From assembly GCF_016862515.1 (NCBI RefSeq), contig NZ_BONC01000015.1, positions 1 through 64,000 of the forward strand: a stretch of DNA of 64,000 nucleotides, written 5' to 3'. The notes under the pieces are model-generated. The model ran no database searches and was not told where the DNA came from. It was given only the letters and a program-made list of their open reading frames with translations. This DNA comes from Asanoa iriomotensis. Its GTDB lineage: Bacteria; Actinomycetota; Actinomycetes; Mycobacteriales; Micromonosporaceae. The position numbers were made by a program, and so were the translations under genes. Positions 34,048 to 41,791 of this stretch are shown here, one piece after another; position 1 is the stretch's first letter; every line of letters starts with the position of its first letter.

Positions 34048-34427
34048 CAGCTGCTCTTGGGCTGCGGGTGGTCGGGTCTTTCCGTCGGGCGGTTGTCCCG
34101 GCCGACACCCTTGCCGGGACGGTCGGTGGGGTTGGGTGTCGCGTTCGGTGCGGTCGCCGACCGCGACCCGCTGGTCGGTTCGGCGCCCGGTTTCGTGGTG
34201 GGCGCCGCCGGGGCGGGTGGCGCCGGGCCGATCACGGCGGATTCGGGCTCGGGCGTCGCGCCGCCGTTCCCGACGGTCCAGCCGGTCAACGGCAGTGGCG
34301 ACCCGGCGACCAGGCCGGCGGCGAGCAGTCCGAGGGCGCCGAGGAGGAGCGCGGCCGAGGTGACCGCGACCCAGCCGAGGAGGCGCCGGCGGCGGCCGGT
34401 CCGGTCGACGAAGACGTCCGCGCTCAT
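34047..34427 (-). CDS. single-pass membrane protein in the sigma/EPS operon
   Basis: A 126-aa protein with an Arg-rich cytoplasmic start (RTGRRRRLLGW), one transmembrane helix (VAVTSAALLLGALGLLAAGL) and an extracytoplasmic tail rich in Pro, Ala and Thr. Its ATG overlaps the preceding stop (ATGA) and its stop shares one base with the next ATG. It may be a stalk or regulator for the deacetylase-glycosyltransferase or part of sigma control. No domain is recognised. Confidence 0.6.
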   Translation of the reverse strand: MSADVFVDRTGRRRRLLGWVAVTSAALLLGALGLLAAGLVAGSPLPLTGWTVGNGGATPEPESAVIGPAPPAPAAPTTKPGAEPTSGSRSATAPNATPNPTDRPGKGVGRDNRPTERPDHPQPKSS

Positions 34428-34951
34428 TGCCGCTGACCGTTGGGCGTGTTGGCCGGGTTGGGTGACTTCCTGCCCGGCGTGGGCTGTTCGGTGTTGCGCC
34501 GGGGGTGCGGGGACCGCGCGTGCTCGTTGGGCCCCTTGGGCTTCCTGCTCGGCGACGCGGACGGAGGCGGACCGGGCGTACGCGTGGTGTGCTCGCCGGC
34601 CGGGGCCGGTGGCCGGGCCGGGACCGCCGGCGCCGGCCGCGGCTCCTCGCGGTCCGGGATGGGCAGCGTGCCGGTCGCGCTGGCGACCGCGAGGCCGGAC
34701 CCGGTCAGCAGCGCGCCGGCGATGGCGACCTTGATCGCGAGCAGCCGCGACAGTGTGCGGCGCGCCCGCACCGGCCCGGTGGTCCGGTCGGAGGCCCGGA
34801 ACGCCGCGGTGGCCTCGGGCTCGCCGACGAACTCGTGCGGGCCCGCCGGCCCGCGGGCGGCCGTCAGCACCCGACCGAGCGGGGTGCCGCCGTGCCCGCC
34901 GTCGAGGAGGGCCTCGGCGGCGGCGCGGTCCGGCCACCGCCCGGTGGTCAT
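34424..34951 (-). CDS. anti-sigma-factor-like membrane protein
   Basis: A 175-aa protein. The N-terminal cytoplasmic part (EALLDGGHGGTPLGRVLTAA then EATAAFRAS) is the layout seen next to many actinobacterial SigE-type ECF genes. One transmembrane helix (LLAIKVAIAGALLTGSGLAV) follows at about 70-89, then a disordered Pro/Arg/Ser extracytoplasmic tail. No zinc-binding HxxxCxxC motif is present. It is coupled to both neighbours by ATGA overlaps. Binding to the upstream sigma factor is inferred from position. Confidence 0.7.
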   Translation of the reverse strand: MTTGRWPDRAAAEALLDGGHGGTPLGRVLTAARGPAGPHEFVGEPEATAAFRASDRTTGPVRARRTLSRLLAIKVAIAGALLTGSGLAVASATGTLPIPDREEPRPAPAVPARPPAPAGEHTTRTPGPPPSASPSRKPKGPNEHARSPHPRRNTEQPTPGRKSPNPANTPNGQRQ

Positions 34952-35529
34952 TCCGACTCCTCGGGCATGAGTGCGGACAGCCGCCGCAGGCCCCGGTAGG
35001 CGGCGGTGCGCACCGCGCCGGGCCGCTTGCCGAGGATCCGGCCGACCGTCTCCGCGTCGAGTCCCATCACGACCCGCAGCAGCACGGCTTCGGCCTGTTG
35101 CGCCGGCAGCGTGGCGATGAGCGCGACCGCGGCGCCGGTGGCCACCGCGTCGGCCGCCTCGTGCGCGGTGTCGGCGCCGCTGGCCAGGTCCATCAGCGCC
35201 TCGACGGGCACCGGCACGCTCGGTCGCCGGCGCAGCTTGCGGGCGTGGTCGAGCGCACGGTGCCGGGCGATGGTCACGGCCCAGGCACGGAAGTTCGCGT
35301 AGTCGCCGCTGAACCGCGGCAGGTCGCGGCAGACCTGCAGCCAGGTCTCGGAGGCCACGTCCTCGGCGTCATCGCCGATCAGGCCGCGCAGGTAGCGCAG
35401 CAGGGCCGGCTGGACCGCGCGGAACAGCTCACGGAAGGCAGCCTCGTCGCCCGCCTGCGCGGCGATGACGGCGTCGGAGAGGTCGGCGGGGCCCGCGCTC
35501 ACCGCAGGCTCCGACAGGTCCAGCTTCAC
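34948..35529 (-). CDS. ECF RNA polymerase sigma factor
   Basis: A 193-aa ECF sigma factor. Region 2 is YLRGLIGDDAEDVASETWLQ with RFSGDYANFRAWAVTIARHR. Region 4 reads LPAQQAEAVLLRVVMGLDAE with GILGKRPGAVRTAAYRGLRRL-like spacing. A GTG start at 35529 gives MKLDLSEP; no Shine-Dalgarno is visible, so a leaderless mRNA is possible. It heads a four-gene coupled operon (sigma, anti-sigma-like, membrane protein, polysaccharide enzyme). Control of its own operon in response to envelope signals is the likely scheme. Confidence 0.88.
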   Translation of the reverse strand: MKLDLSEPAVSAGPADLSDAVIAAQAGDEAAFRELFRAVQPALLRYLRGLIGDDAEDVASETWLQVCRDLPRFSGDYANFRAWAVTIARHRALDHARKLRRRPSVPVPVEALMDLASGADTAHEAADAVATGAAVALIATLPAQQAEAVLLRVVMGLDAETVGRILGKRPGAVRTAAYRGLRRLSALMPEESE

Positions 35530-35659
35530 GGGTAGGAGAGCGCCACCGCCTGGCCGCGTGTCACACGCTGCGGAATGTGACGGATCGGCCACGCATCGGC
35601 CGATCTCGACGTGGCACCGGGGCGGCGGCAGAATCGAGGCAGACCGTTGGGAGGCCGGC

Positions 35660-37117
35660 ATGTCCTTCAACCTCAGCGTGATCCTGCGCGAGTCGGCCCG
35701 CCGCGACCCGGCCAAGACCGCCGTCATCCTCGGCGACCGCAGGGTCAGCTACGCCGACCTCGACGCCGCCGCCGACCGGGCCGCCGCCGGTCTGCTGCGG
35801 CACGCGTCTCCCGGCGACCGGGTCGCGTTGATGCTGCCCAACCGGGTCGAGTTCCTCGAGTGCTACTTCGGCATCCTCAAGGCGGGCCTGGTCGCGGTGC
35901 CGATGAACCCGCTGCTCAAGGCGGCCGAGGCGGCGCACATCCTGGCCGACAGCGGCGCTCGCGCGGTGGTCGCCGGCGACCTGTCCGCGGCGGCCGTCGA
36001 AGGCGCCGGCGTGCCCGTGCTCAACCCGGACCGCCCCGACTATCTGGGCGCGCCGGCACCGCTGCCATGGGCGGCGAGCACGAACGCCGACGACACGGCG
36101 GTCATCATCTACACCAGCGGCACGACCGGCCGGCCGAAGGGCGCCGAGCTCAGCCACTTCCAGCTCTACCTGAACTGCTCGCTGTCCGGCGACCGGTTCG
36201 ACACGCGCCCCGACGACGTCTCGCTCGCGGTGTTGCCGTTCTTCCACGTGTACGGGCTGTCAAGCGTCGTCAACGTGGCGATCCGGCTGGGCGGCACGCT
36301 CGTGGCCGTCCCGAGGTTCGACGTCGAGCTGGTCCTCGACGCCCTGCACGACCACCGCGTCAGCGTGCTGGCCGGCGTGCCGACGATGTACCACGCGCTG
36401 CTCCACGCCGACACCGGTGGCCGGGACCTGTCCGCGCTGCGGATCGGCTCGTGCGGCGGCGCGTCGATGCCGGAGGCGGTGCTCAAGGGCGTCGAGGAGA
36501 AGTTCGGCATCACGGTGCTGGAGGGTTACGGCCTGTCCGAGACCGGCAGCACAGCGACGATGAACCCGAGCGTCGACGACCGCCGGATCCGCTCGATCGG
36601 CCGCCCGATCTGGGGCGTCGACGTGCGCGTCGCGGCACCCGACGGCGGCGAGGTGCCGGTCGGTGAGGTCGGCGAGCTGCTGGTCCGCGGCCACGTGGTG
36701 ATGAAGGGCTACCACGCCGACCCGGCGGCCACCGCGGCGGCGATCCAGGACGGCTGGCTGCACACGGGCGACCTCGGCCACCGGGACGCGGACGGCTTCC
36801 TCTACGTCGTCGACCGGATCAAGGACCTGATCATCCGCGGCGGCTTCAACGTCTATCCGCGCGAGGTCGAGGAGGTCCTGTACGGCCACCCGGCCGTCGC
36901 CGAGGCTGCGGTGGTCGGCCGGCCGGACGAGCGCCTGGGCGAGGAGATCGTGGCGGTGGTCGCGCTGCGCGCGGACGTGGACCCGGCGGAGCTGATCGCG
37001 TACTGCCGGGAACACCTGGCCGACTACAAGTGCCCGCGCGAGGTCCGGGTCCTCGACGTGCTGCCCAAGAGCGCGACGGGCAAGCTCCTCAAACGCGAGC
37101 TGCGCGACCGGCTCTAG
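35660..37117 (+). CDS. acyl-CoA synthetase / AMP-dependent ligase
   Basis: A 485-aa ANL-superfamily enzyme. The AMP-binding P-loop is IIYTSGTTGRPKG at about 149-161, followed by GYGLSETG and the hinge and lysine region DLIIRGGFNVYPREVEEVL. The catalytic Lys lies in LPKSATGKLLKREL near the C-terminus. ATG at 35660 has GGGAGG 5 nt upstream. It activates a fatty or aromatic acid to its CoA thioester; chain length is not readable. It is divergent from the ECF operon and followed by a strong terminator. Confidence 0.92.
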   Translation: MSFNLSVILRESARRDPAKTAVILGDRRVSYADLDAAADRAAAGLLRHASPGDRVALMLPNRVEFLECYFGILKAGLVAVPMNPLLKAAEAAHILADSGARAVVAGDLSAAAVEGAGVPVLNPDRPDYLGAPAPLPWAASTNADDTAVIIYTSGTTGRPKGAELSHFQLYLNCSLSGDRFDTRPDDVSLAVLPFFHVYGLSSVVNVAIRLGGTLVAVPRFDVELVLDALHDHRVSVLAGVPTMYHALLHADTGGRDLSALRIGSCGGASMPEAVLKGVEEKFGITVLEGYGLSETGSTATMNPSVDDRRIRSIGRPIWGVDVRVAAPDGGEVPVGEVGELLVRGHVVMKGYHADPAATAAAIQDGWLHTGDLGHRDADGFLYVVDRIKDLIIRGGFNVYPREVEEVLYGHPAVAEAAVVGRPDERLGEEIVAVVALRADVDPAELIAYCREHLADYKCPREVRVLDVLPKSATGKLLKRELRDRL

Positions 37118-37122
37118 GACAG

Positions 37123-37155
37123 CGCGAAGGGCGACCGGAGCGGTCGCCCTTCGCG
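37123..37155. terminator. bidirectional terminator
   Basis: A 14-bp perfect inverted repeat (arm CGCGAAGGGCGACC) with a 5-nt loop lies between the stops of the acyl-CoA ligase and the convergent small secreted protein. Outer GACA/TGTC bases extend the stem with small bulges. The symmetrical position suits termination from both sides. Confidence 0.8.
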
Positions 37156-37160
37156 TCCTG

Positions 37161-37463
37161 TCAGAGTAGGCAGGTGACCTGCACCGAGGCGCGGAACAGA
37201 TGGCCGAAGTACGGGTCGGTCCAGGTCTCGAAGACGGCGGGCGGTTCGACGAGCGTGCACTCGCCGTAGTAGCCCATGGACTGTGCCGAGTTGCGGGCGT
37301 CGTCCAGCGCGCCGTCGATCGCGGTCTGTGCGGTCAGCCCGCGGCTCGCGCCGCAGAAGACCGGGCTCGCCGCCGCCGGTGACGCGGCCAGCGCGACCAT
37401 GGCGATCGCGCCGGCCACGACGGACAGGCCCGCACCGGCATGACGGCCCCGGATCAGCTTCAT
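37161..37463 (-). CDS. small secreted protein, unknown
   Basis: A 100-aa exported protein. The signal peptide (VVAGAIAMVALAASPAAA) ends near residue 33. The mature part of about 67 residues has three Cys (VFCGASRG, GECTLVEP, VTCLL) and a repeated helix-like stretch AIDGALDDARNSAQSMGYYG. It is similar in style to small secreted actinomycete proteins of unknown role. A Shine-Dalgarno-like AAGGAG lies before the ATG. No partner gene is evident. Confidence 0.7.
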   Translation of the reverse strand: MKLIRGRHAGAGLSVVAGAIAMVALAASPAAASPVFCGASRGLTAQTAIDGALDDARNSAQSMGYYGECTLVEPPAVFETWTDPYFGHLFRASVQVTCLL

Positions 37464-37527
37464 CGATCACTCCTTCCCGCGGGGAACGTGCTCTTAGCCG
37501 CGGGCACGGATCGACGAACGCCGTGGT

Positions 37528-37968
37528 TCAGGCGTCTTTCGGCGTCAAGACGAAAACCGGGATGATCCGGTCGGTTTTCGTCTGGTACGAGTCGTAGTCC
37601 GGCCAGGTCGCGGTGGCCCGCTTCCACCAGACCGCGCGCTCCTCGCCGCTGACCTCGCGGGCCGTGTAGTCCTGGCGCACCGCGCCGTCCTGCAGCACGA
37701 CGTGCGGGTTGGCGACCAGGTTGTGGTACCAGAACGGGTTCGTGGGTGCGCCGCCCTGCGAGGCGACGACCGCGTACTCGCCGTCGTGCTCCACCCGCAT
37801 CAGCGGGGTCTTGCGGATCTTGCCGGACTTCGCGCCGACCGAGGTCAGCAGGATGATCGGTCGGCCACGCATCGTATTCGCTTCGGCACCGTCCGTGGCG
37901 TCGAACAGATCGGCCTGCTTGCGGGCCCAGGCGGTCGGGCTGGGGGCGTACTCACCGCTGAGGGGCAC
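37528..37968 (-). CDS. deazaflavin (F420)-dependent nitroreductase family protein
   Basis: A 146-aa split-barrel protein of the DDN/FDOR-A group. Diagnostic segments are [20 protein letters not shown] (phosphate-contacting SGKxR), [18 protein letters not shown] and the C-terminal [13 protein letters not shown] members use reduced F420 to reduce quinones, nitro compounds or other electrophiles. The nearest family context in the window is the F420-type reductase at 29646. It is a single gene with AAGGAGA upstream. Confidence 0.92.
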   Translation of the reverse strand: MPLSGEYAPSPTAWARKQADLFDATDGAEANTMRGRPIILLTSVGAKSGKIRKTPLMRVEHDGEYAVVASQGGAPTNPFWYHNLVANPHVVLQDGAVRQDYTAREVSGEERAVWWKRATATWPDYDSYQTKTDRIIPVFVLTPKDA

Positions 37969-38005
37969 GGTGTCTCCTTAGCTTTGCTATGGGGGTGATG
38001 CGAAG

Positions 38006-39169
38006 CTATCTCGGCTGCGCCGCTTCGACCACGACGGCCAGGCACATCTCGTCGGCGGTGCCCTCGCCCCAGACCACGTAGCGGGGCGGCAGCGTGCGCA
38101 GCGCCGGCAGCTGCCCGCGCAGCCCGGCGTCGTGTGTGCAGGTCACGCGGTACGTGTCGCCGGGGCGCACGGTGACGCCCGCGCCGACCGGGCGGACGGC
38201 CTGGTCGTCGAAGTCGAACGCCGGGACGTCGAGCAGCGTGCGGGCGCCCGGTGTGCCGGGGTTGAGCTCGACCTTGATCGACCGGCCCAGCAGGTGCATG
38301 TGCCCGCCGACGCCGTACACGGTGGCGGGCCTGCTCACCCGGCGGGTGCAGGACTGGGTCGGGCCCGGCGCGGGCGCACCGCAGAACCGGGCGAGCCCGG
38401 CCACCATGTCGCCCGCCCGGGCACCGAACCGGCGCACGACGTCGGCGACCGCGCGGTCCCGGTCGCACAGCTCGCCCCGCTCGCCTGCCGCGCACGGCAG
38501 CTCGACCGGCGCGGGCAGCAGCGTGGTGCGCAGCGGCGTCAGGTCGCCGCCGGCCAGCCGCAGCCGGATGCCGGAGCGGTCGGAGCCGGCCGGCGCCCCG
38601 CCGGTGGCCAGCAGGCTGTAGTGGATCTGCATGACCAGCAGGCTGCCCGGGCGCAGCTCGAAACCGAGGCCCGCGGGGTAGCTGCTCTCCCCGCCGCCCG
38701 GGGCCCAGCTCGCCACCCAGGACGGGTCGTTGCCGATGCCGGCGTCGCCGAAGCACCGCCAGCCGTCGCCGTCGGTGGCCGCGTCGTGTGCGCGTACCCG
38801 GTCGGCGTCCTCAGGCGCGATCCGGAAGAAGATCGCGTGGTGCACGATCGCGGCGTTCTGCGGCCGGAACTGGCTGCCGGTCAGGAACGCGCGCGCGGTC
38901 AGCTTGGGGTCGACCACGAAGCAGCGGTATTCGTCGAAGTCGTCACCGGGCGGATCCGGCGTGTAGGGGCGGTCGAGGCCGGCGTCGACGAACCGCTCCC
39001 CGGCCCGCAGCGGCCCGGCCGGCGGTGGGCTGGTCGCGCCGTGACCGGCGTGCGCCGTGGGCGTTTCCGCGGTCGCCGGTTTCGGCGACGTAGGCTCGGG
39101 CGCACCGCAGGCCGCGAGCCCCAACGCACCGACGGTCAGCACGGCGACGAGCGACAAACGCCGGAACAT
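38006..39169 (-). CDS. lipoprotein copper type II ascorbate-dependent monooxygenase-like (PHM fold)
   Basis: A 387-aa lipoprotein (lipobox LGLAACG, Cys21) resembling the catalytic core of peptidylglycine alpha-hydroxylating and dopamine beta-monooxygenases. All six copper ligands can be matched: His110-His111 and His183 (MQIHYS) for CuH, His290 and His292 (GHMHLLG) and Met375 (ADEMC) for CuM. A linker rich in Pro, His and Ala (AHAGHG) follows the lipobox. Copper-dependent C-H hydroxylation outside the membrane is inferred; the substrate is unknown. It is divergent from a SigE-family sigma gene, separated by 84 bp. Confidence 0.8.
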   Translation of the reverse strand: MFRRLSLVAVLTVGALGLAACGAPEPTSPKPATAETPTAHAGHGATSPPPAGPLRAGERFVDAGLDRPYTPDPPGDDFDEYRCFVVDPKLTARAFLTGSQFRPQNAAIVHHAIFFRIAPEDADRVRAHDAATDGDGWRCFGDAGIGNDPSWVASWAPGGGESSYPAGLGFELRPGSLLVMQIHYSLLATGGAPAGSDRSGIRLRLAGGDLTPLRTTLLPAPVELPCAAGERGELCDRDRAVADVVRRFGARAGDMVAGLARFCGAPAPGPTQSCTRRVSRPATVYGVGGHMHLLGRSIKVELNPGTPGARTLLDVPAFDFDDQAVRPVGAGVTVRPGDTYRVTCTHDAGLRGQLPALRTLPPRYVVWGEGTADEMCLAVVVEAAQPR

Positions 39170-39253
39170 GCATCGCAATGTATCCCGCTCGGGTGCAACC
39201 ACGCTCGCCCGTGCCACGTAAGAGATGCGTACCCGGGGCGAAGGGAGCAGCCG

Positions 39254-39757
39254 GTGCGCGATGCACCAAGTTTCGACGAGTTCTACCGGACCACCGCGAC
39301 AAGGACGCTGCGGTACGCGTTCGCGGTGGTCGGTGATCATGCCGAGGCGCAGGACGCCGTGCAGGAGGCGTACGCCCGTGCCTGGCGGCGGTGGGAGACG
39401 GTGTCCGGGCATCCGGCACCGGAGGCGTGGGTGCGACTGGTGGTGAACCGGCTCGCGACCGACCGCTGGCGGCGGCTCGGCGGCCTGGCGGGTGCGTTGC
39501 GGCGCACCGGTCCGCCGCCGAACGCGCCACCACCGAGCGAGAACACGGTCCTGCTCGTGGCGGCACTGCGGCGGCTGCCCGCCAACCACCGCAGGGCGCT
39601 GGCCCTGCACTACCTCTGCGACCGGTCGGTCGAGCAGATCGCGGAGGAGACCGGAGCGGCGGTCAACACGGTGAAGTCGTGGCTGTCCCGCGGGCGGGAA
39701 CGCCTGGCGGCGCAGTTGGCCGGCGCCGAGATGGACATGGGGGTGCGCGATGCCTGA
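39254..39757 (+). CDS. SigE-family ECF sigma factor
   Basis: A 167-aa sigma factor of the actinobacterial SigE-family type. Region 2 is FDEFYRTTATRTLRYAFAVV and AEAQDAVQEAYARAWRRWE. Region 4 is YLCDRSVEQIAEETGAAVNT with VKSWLSRGRERL. GTG at 39254 is preceded by AAGGGAG. Its stop overlaps the next gene by 8 bp. The partner membrane protein downstream probably controls or responds to it. The divergent PHM-like lipoprotein is a plausible target by position only. Confidence 0.9.
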   Translation: MRDAPSFDEFYRTTATRTLRYAFAVVGDHAEAQDAVQEAYARAWRRWETVSGHPAPEAWVRLVVNRLATDRWRRLGGLAGALRRTGPPPNAPPPSENTVLLVAALRRLPANHRRALALHYLCDRSVEQIAEETGAAVNTVKSWLSRGRERLAAQLAGAEMDMGVRDA

Positions 39758-40598
39758 ACTGGAGAGCTGGTTCACCGAACTGGCCATGGATGTCGACGGC
39801 AGGGGACTGTCCGGAGCGGCCGAGGTGCGCCGGGCGGCGGACCTGCGGGCCCGGCGGCGGGGTGCGTTCACCGCCGGTGCGGCGGCCGTGGCGGCCGCGG
39901 CGGTGGGTGTGGGCGTGGTGACGGTGCCGGCGTCGCAGCCAGGCCCGGTCGACCCGACGCCGACGGTCCCGGCGACGCCCACGCCTACGCCGGTGCCCAC
40001 GACGACGCCGACGTCTCCTGTGGGGGAGAAGCCGGTCACGTCGGTCCCGGACCGGGCGTTCTTCGACCTGCCCGCGGACCGTCGCGGCAACGGCTGGTCC
40101 CGCCAGCCGATCGAGGAGGACGACCTCACGCGGTTCTGCACGGACCCGTTCGCCGACGACGAGAACGTCACGGCCCGCCGCGGCCTCCACACGGCGCATT
40201 TCAAGCCGGGCACGGCCGACCAGGGCTACACGCCGATCGGCACGATCGAGCAGGTGGTCGCCGCCCACCGGCCCGGCGGTGCGGCGGCCGCGATGGACCG
40301 GTTGCGCGCGGAGATCGACGACTGTGCGACGTTCACGGTCGGCTCGACGACGTACGAGCTGGAGGTTCTCGAACCGCCCGCGTACGGCGACGAGGCCGTG
40401 CACGTGGCCGTCAACTTCCAGGGCCGCTACAACCCGGATGCGGATCCCTTCCCGAACACCAACCAGATTCTGGTCGTACGGGTCGGCGACACCGTGACGG
40501 TGCTCCGTGACCGTGCCTGGGAGGGTGGGCAGGCCAAGCCGGCGGAGGTTCGCCTGTTCGGTCAGCTCGCGGTCGACGCGCTCGACGAGTGGCGCTGA
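39750..40598 (+). CDS. membrane-anchored partner of SigE-family sigma factor
   Basis: A 282-aa protein. The cytoplasmic start (about 1-37, ending LRARRRG) precedes one transmembrane helix (AFTAGAAAVAAAAVGVGVVT). A Pro/Thr linker (PTPTVPATPTPTPVPTTTP) leads to an extracellular globular domain with Cys at TRFCTDP and IDDCATF, likely a disulfide. Such proteins encoded by overlap with a SigE-family gene act as sensors or anti-sigma factors. The extracellular part is not recognised. A terminator follows the stop. Confidence 0.68.
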   Translation: MPELESWFTELAMDVDGRGLSGAAEVRRAADLRARRRGAFTAGAAAVAAAAVGVGVVTVPASQPGPVDPTPTVPATPTPTPVPTTTPTSPVGEKPVTSVPDRAFFDLPADRRGNGWSRQPIEEDDLTRFCTDPFADDENVTARRGLHTAHFKPGTADQGYTPIGTIEQVVAAHRPGGAAAAMDRLRAEIDDCATFTVGSTTYELEVLEPPAYGDEAVHVAVNFQGRYNPDADPFPNTNQILVVRVGDTVTVLRDRAWEGGQAKPAEVRLFGQLAVDALDEWR

Positions 40599-40612
40599 CC
40601 GGCGCAAGCGAC

Positions 40613-40641
40613 GGGGGCCCGCGTCGGCGACGCGGGCCTCC
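40613..40641 (+). terminator. terminator after sigma-partner gene
   Basis: A 10-bp perfect inverted repeat (arm GGCCCGCGTC) with a 3-nt loop, extended by further G-C and one G-T pair, starts 15 bp after the partner gene stop and is followed by TTCATCTTT, a weak T-rich tract. The next gene starts 24 bp later. Confidence 0.72.
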
Positions 40642-40665
40642 TTCATCTTTGGCAAGCTGTGCCCC

Positions 40666-41691
40666 GTGTCCGTACGCGTCCTGATCGCCTCATACTTCGA
40701 ACCTGAGCTGGTTGACCGGATCGCCGCCGTCGATCCGCGGGTCGACGTCAGCTACGAGCCGGACCTGCTGCCCGTCCCGCGCTACGTCGCGGACCACACC
40801 GGGTCGCCGCGGCCGCTCAGCCCGGAGCAACAGGACCGCTGGGCCAAGGCGTTGGCGGCCGCGGACGTGTCGCTCGGTTTCGACTGGCAGGCGCCGGCCG
40901 AGCTGCCGTCCCGGGCGCCCGGGCTGCGGTGGGTGCAGGCGACCAGCGCGGGGATCGGCGGTTTCGTGCGCGGCGCCGGCCTCGACCGCACGGACATCAC
41001 GTTCACCACGGCGGCCGGCATCCACGCGGTGCCGCTGGCGGAGTTCGCGGTCCTGGGCGCGCTGCATTTCGTCAAGGGCGTGCCGGAGCTGCGTTCTCGG
41101 CAACGCGCGCACCAGTGGGAACGCTTCACGACCGCGCGACTGGCCGGGCGGACCGTCACAGTGGTCGGGCTGGGCGGGATCGGGCGGCAGGTGGTGACCA
41201 GCTTCGCGGCGCTGGGTTGCCGGGTGCTGGCGGTGGGGCGGCCGGGGCGTGCGTACTACATCGGCGCCGCTACGGGTCTGTACTCCACCGACGACCTCGA
41301 CGAGCTGCTGCCGCGTACCGACGTGTTGGTGGTCTGCACGCCGTTGACGCCCGCGACGCAGGGCCTGATCTCGGCGGCCCGGCTCGCTCTGCTCAAACCC
41401 GAGGCGATCGTCGTCAACGTCGGCCGGGGACCGGTCGTCGACGAGCCCGCGCTGATCGAACGGTTGCGCGGCGGCGCGCTCGCGGGCGCGGCGCTCGACG
41501 TCTTCGAGACAGAGCCGCTGCCGGCGGACTCGCCGTTGTGGGACCTGGACAACGTGCTGGTCTCGCCGCACTCGGCGTCCACGGTGGACACCGAGAACAC
41601 CGCGATCACGGACCTGTTCTGCGACAACCTGCGCCGCTACCTCGACGGGCGCGAGCTGCGAAACGTGTACTCGCGGGAGCTTGGTTACTGA
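40666..41691 (+). CDS. D-2-hydroxyacid dehydrogenase
   Basis: A 341-aa NAD-dependent enzyme of the D-isomer-specific 2-hydroxyacid family. The cofactor motif is VTVVGLGGIGRQVV at about 163-176, with VVNVGRGPVVDEPAL, the catalytic Glu region DVFETEPLP and the catalytic His in VSPHSAS. The central Arg is expected in the VVCTPLT loop context. Start GTG at 40666 lies between the terminator and the reading frame; no clear Shine-Dalgarno is visible. It is probably independently transcribed. Substrate is unknown; glyoxylate or hydroxypyruvate reduction is common for such members. Confidence 0.9.
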   Translation: MSVRVLIASYFEPELVDRIAAVDPRVDVSYEPDLLPVPRYVADHTGSPRPLSPEQQDRWAKALAAADVSLGFDWQAPAELPSRAPGLRWVQATSAGIGGFVRGAGLDRTDITFTTAAGIHAVPLAEFAVLGALHFVKGVPELRSRQRAHQWERFTTARLAGRTVTVVGLGGIGRQVVTSFAALGCRVLAVGRPGRAYYIGAATGLYSTDDLDELLPRTDVLVVCTPLTPATQGLISAARLALLKPEAIVVNVGRGPVVDEPALIERLRGGALAGAALDVFETEPLPADSPLWDLDNVLVSPHSASTVDTENTAITDLFCDNLRRYLDGRELRNVYSRELGY

Positions 41692-41791
41692 ACGCCCCGA
41701 TTTGCCATGTGGGGTGGCGGGCCGTCCGCACGATCATCTATGGTCTGCCGGTTTGATCACAGAGTTTCTTAACCCCTTCATAAGGAACCCC

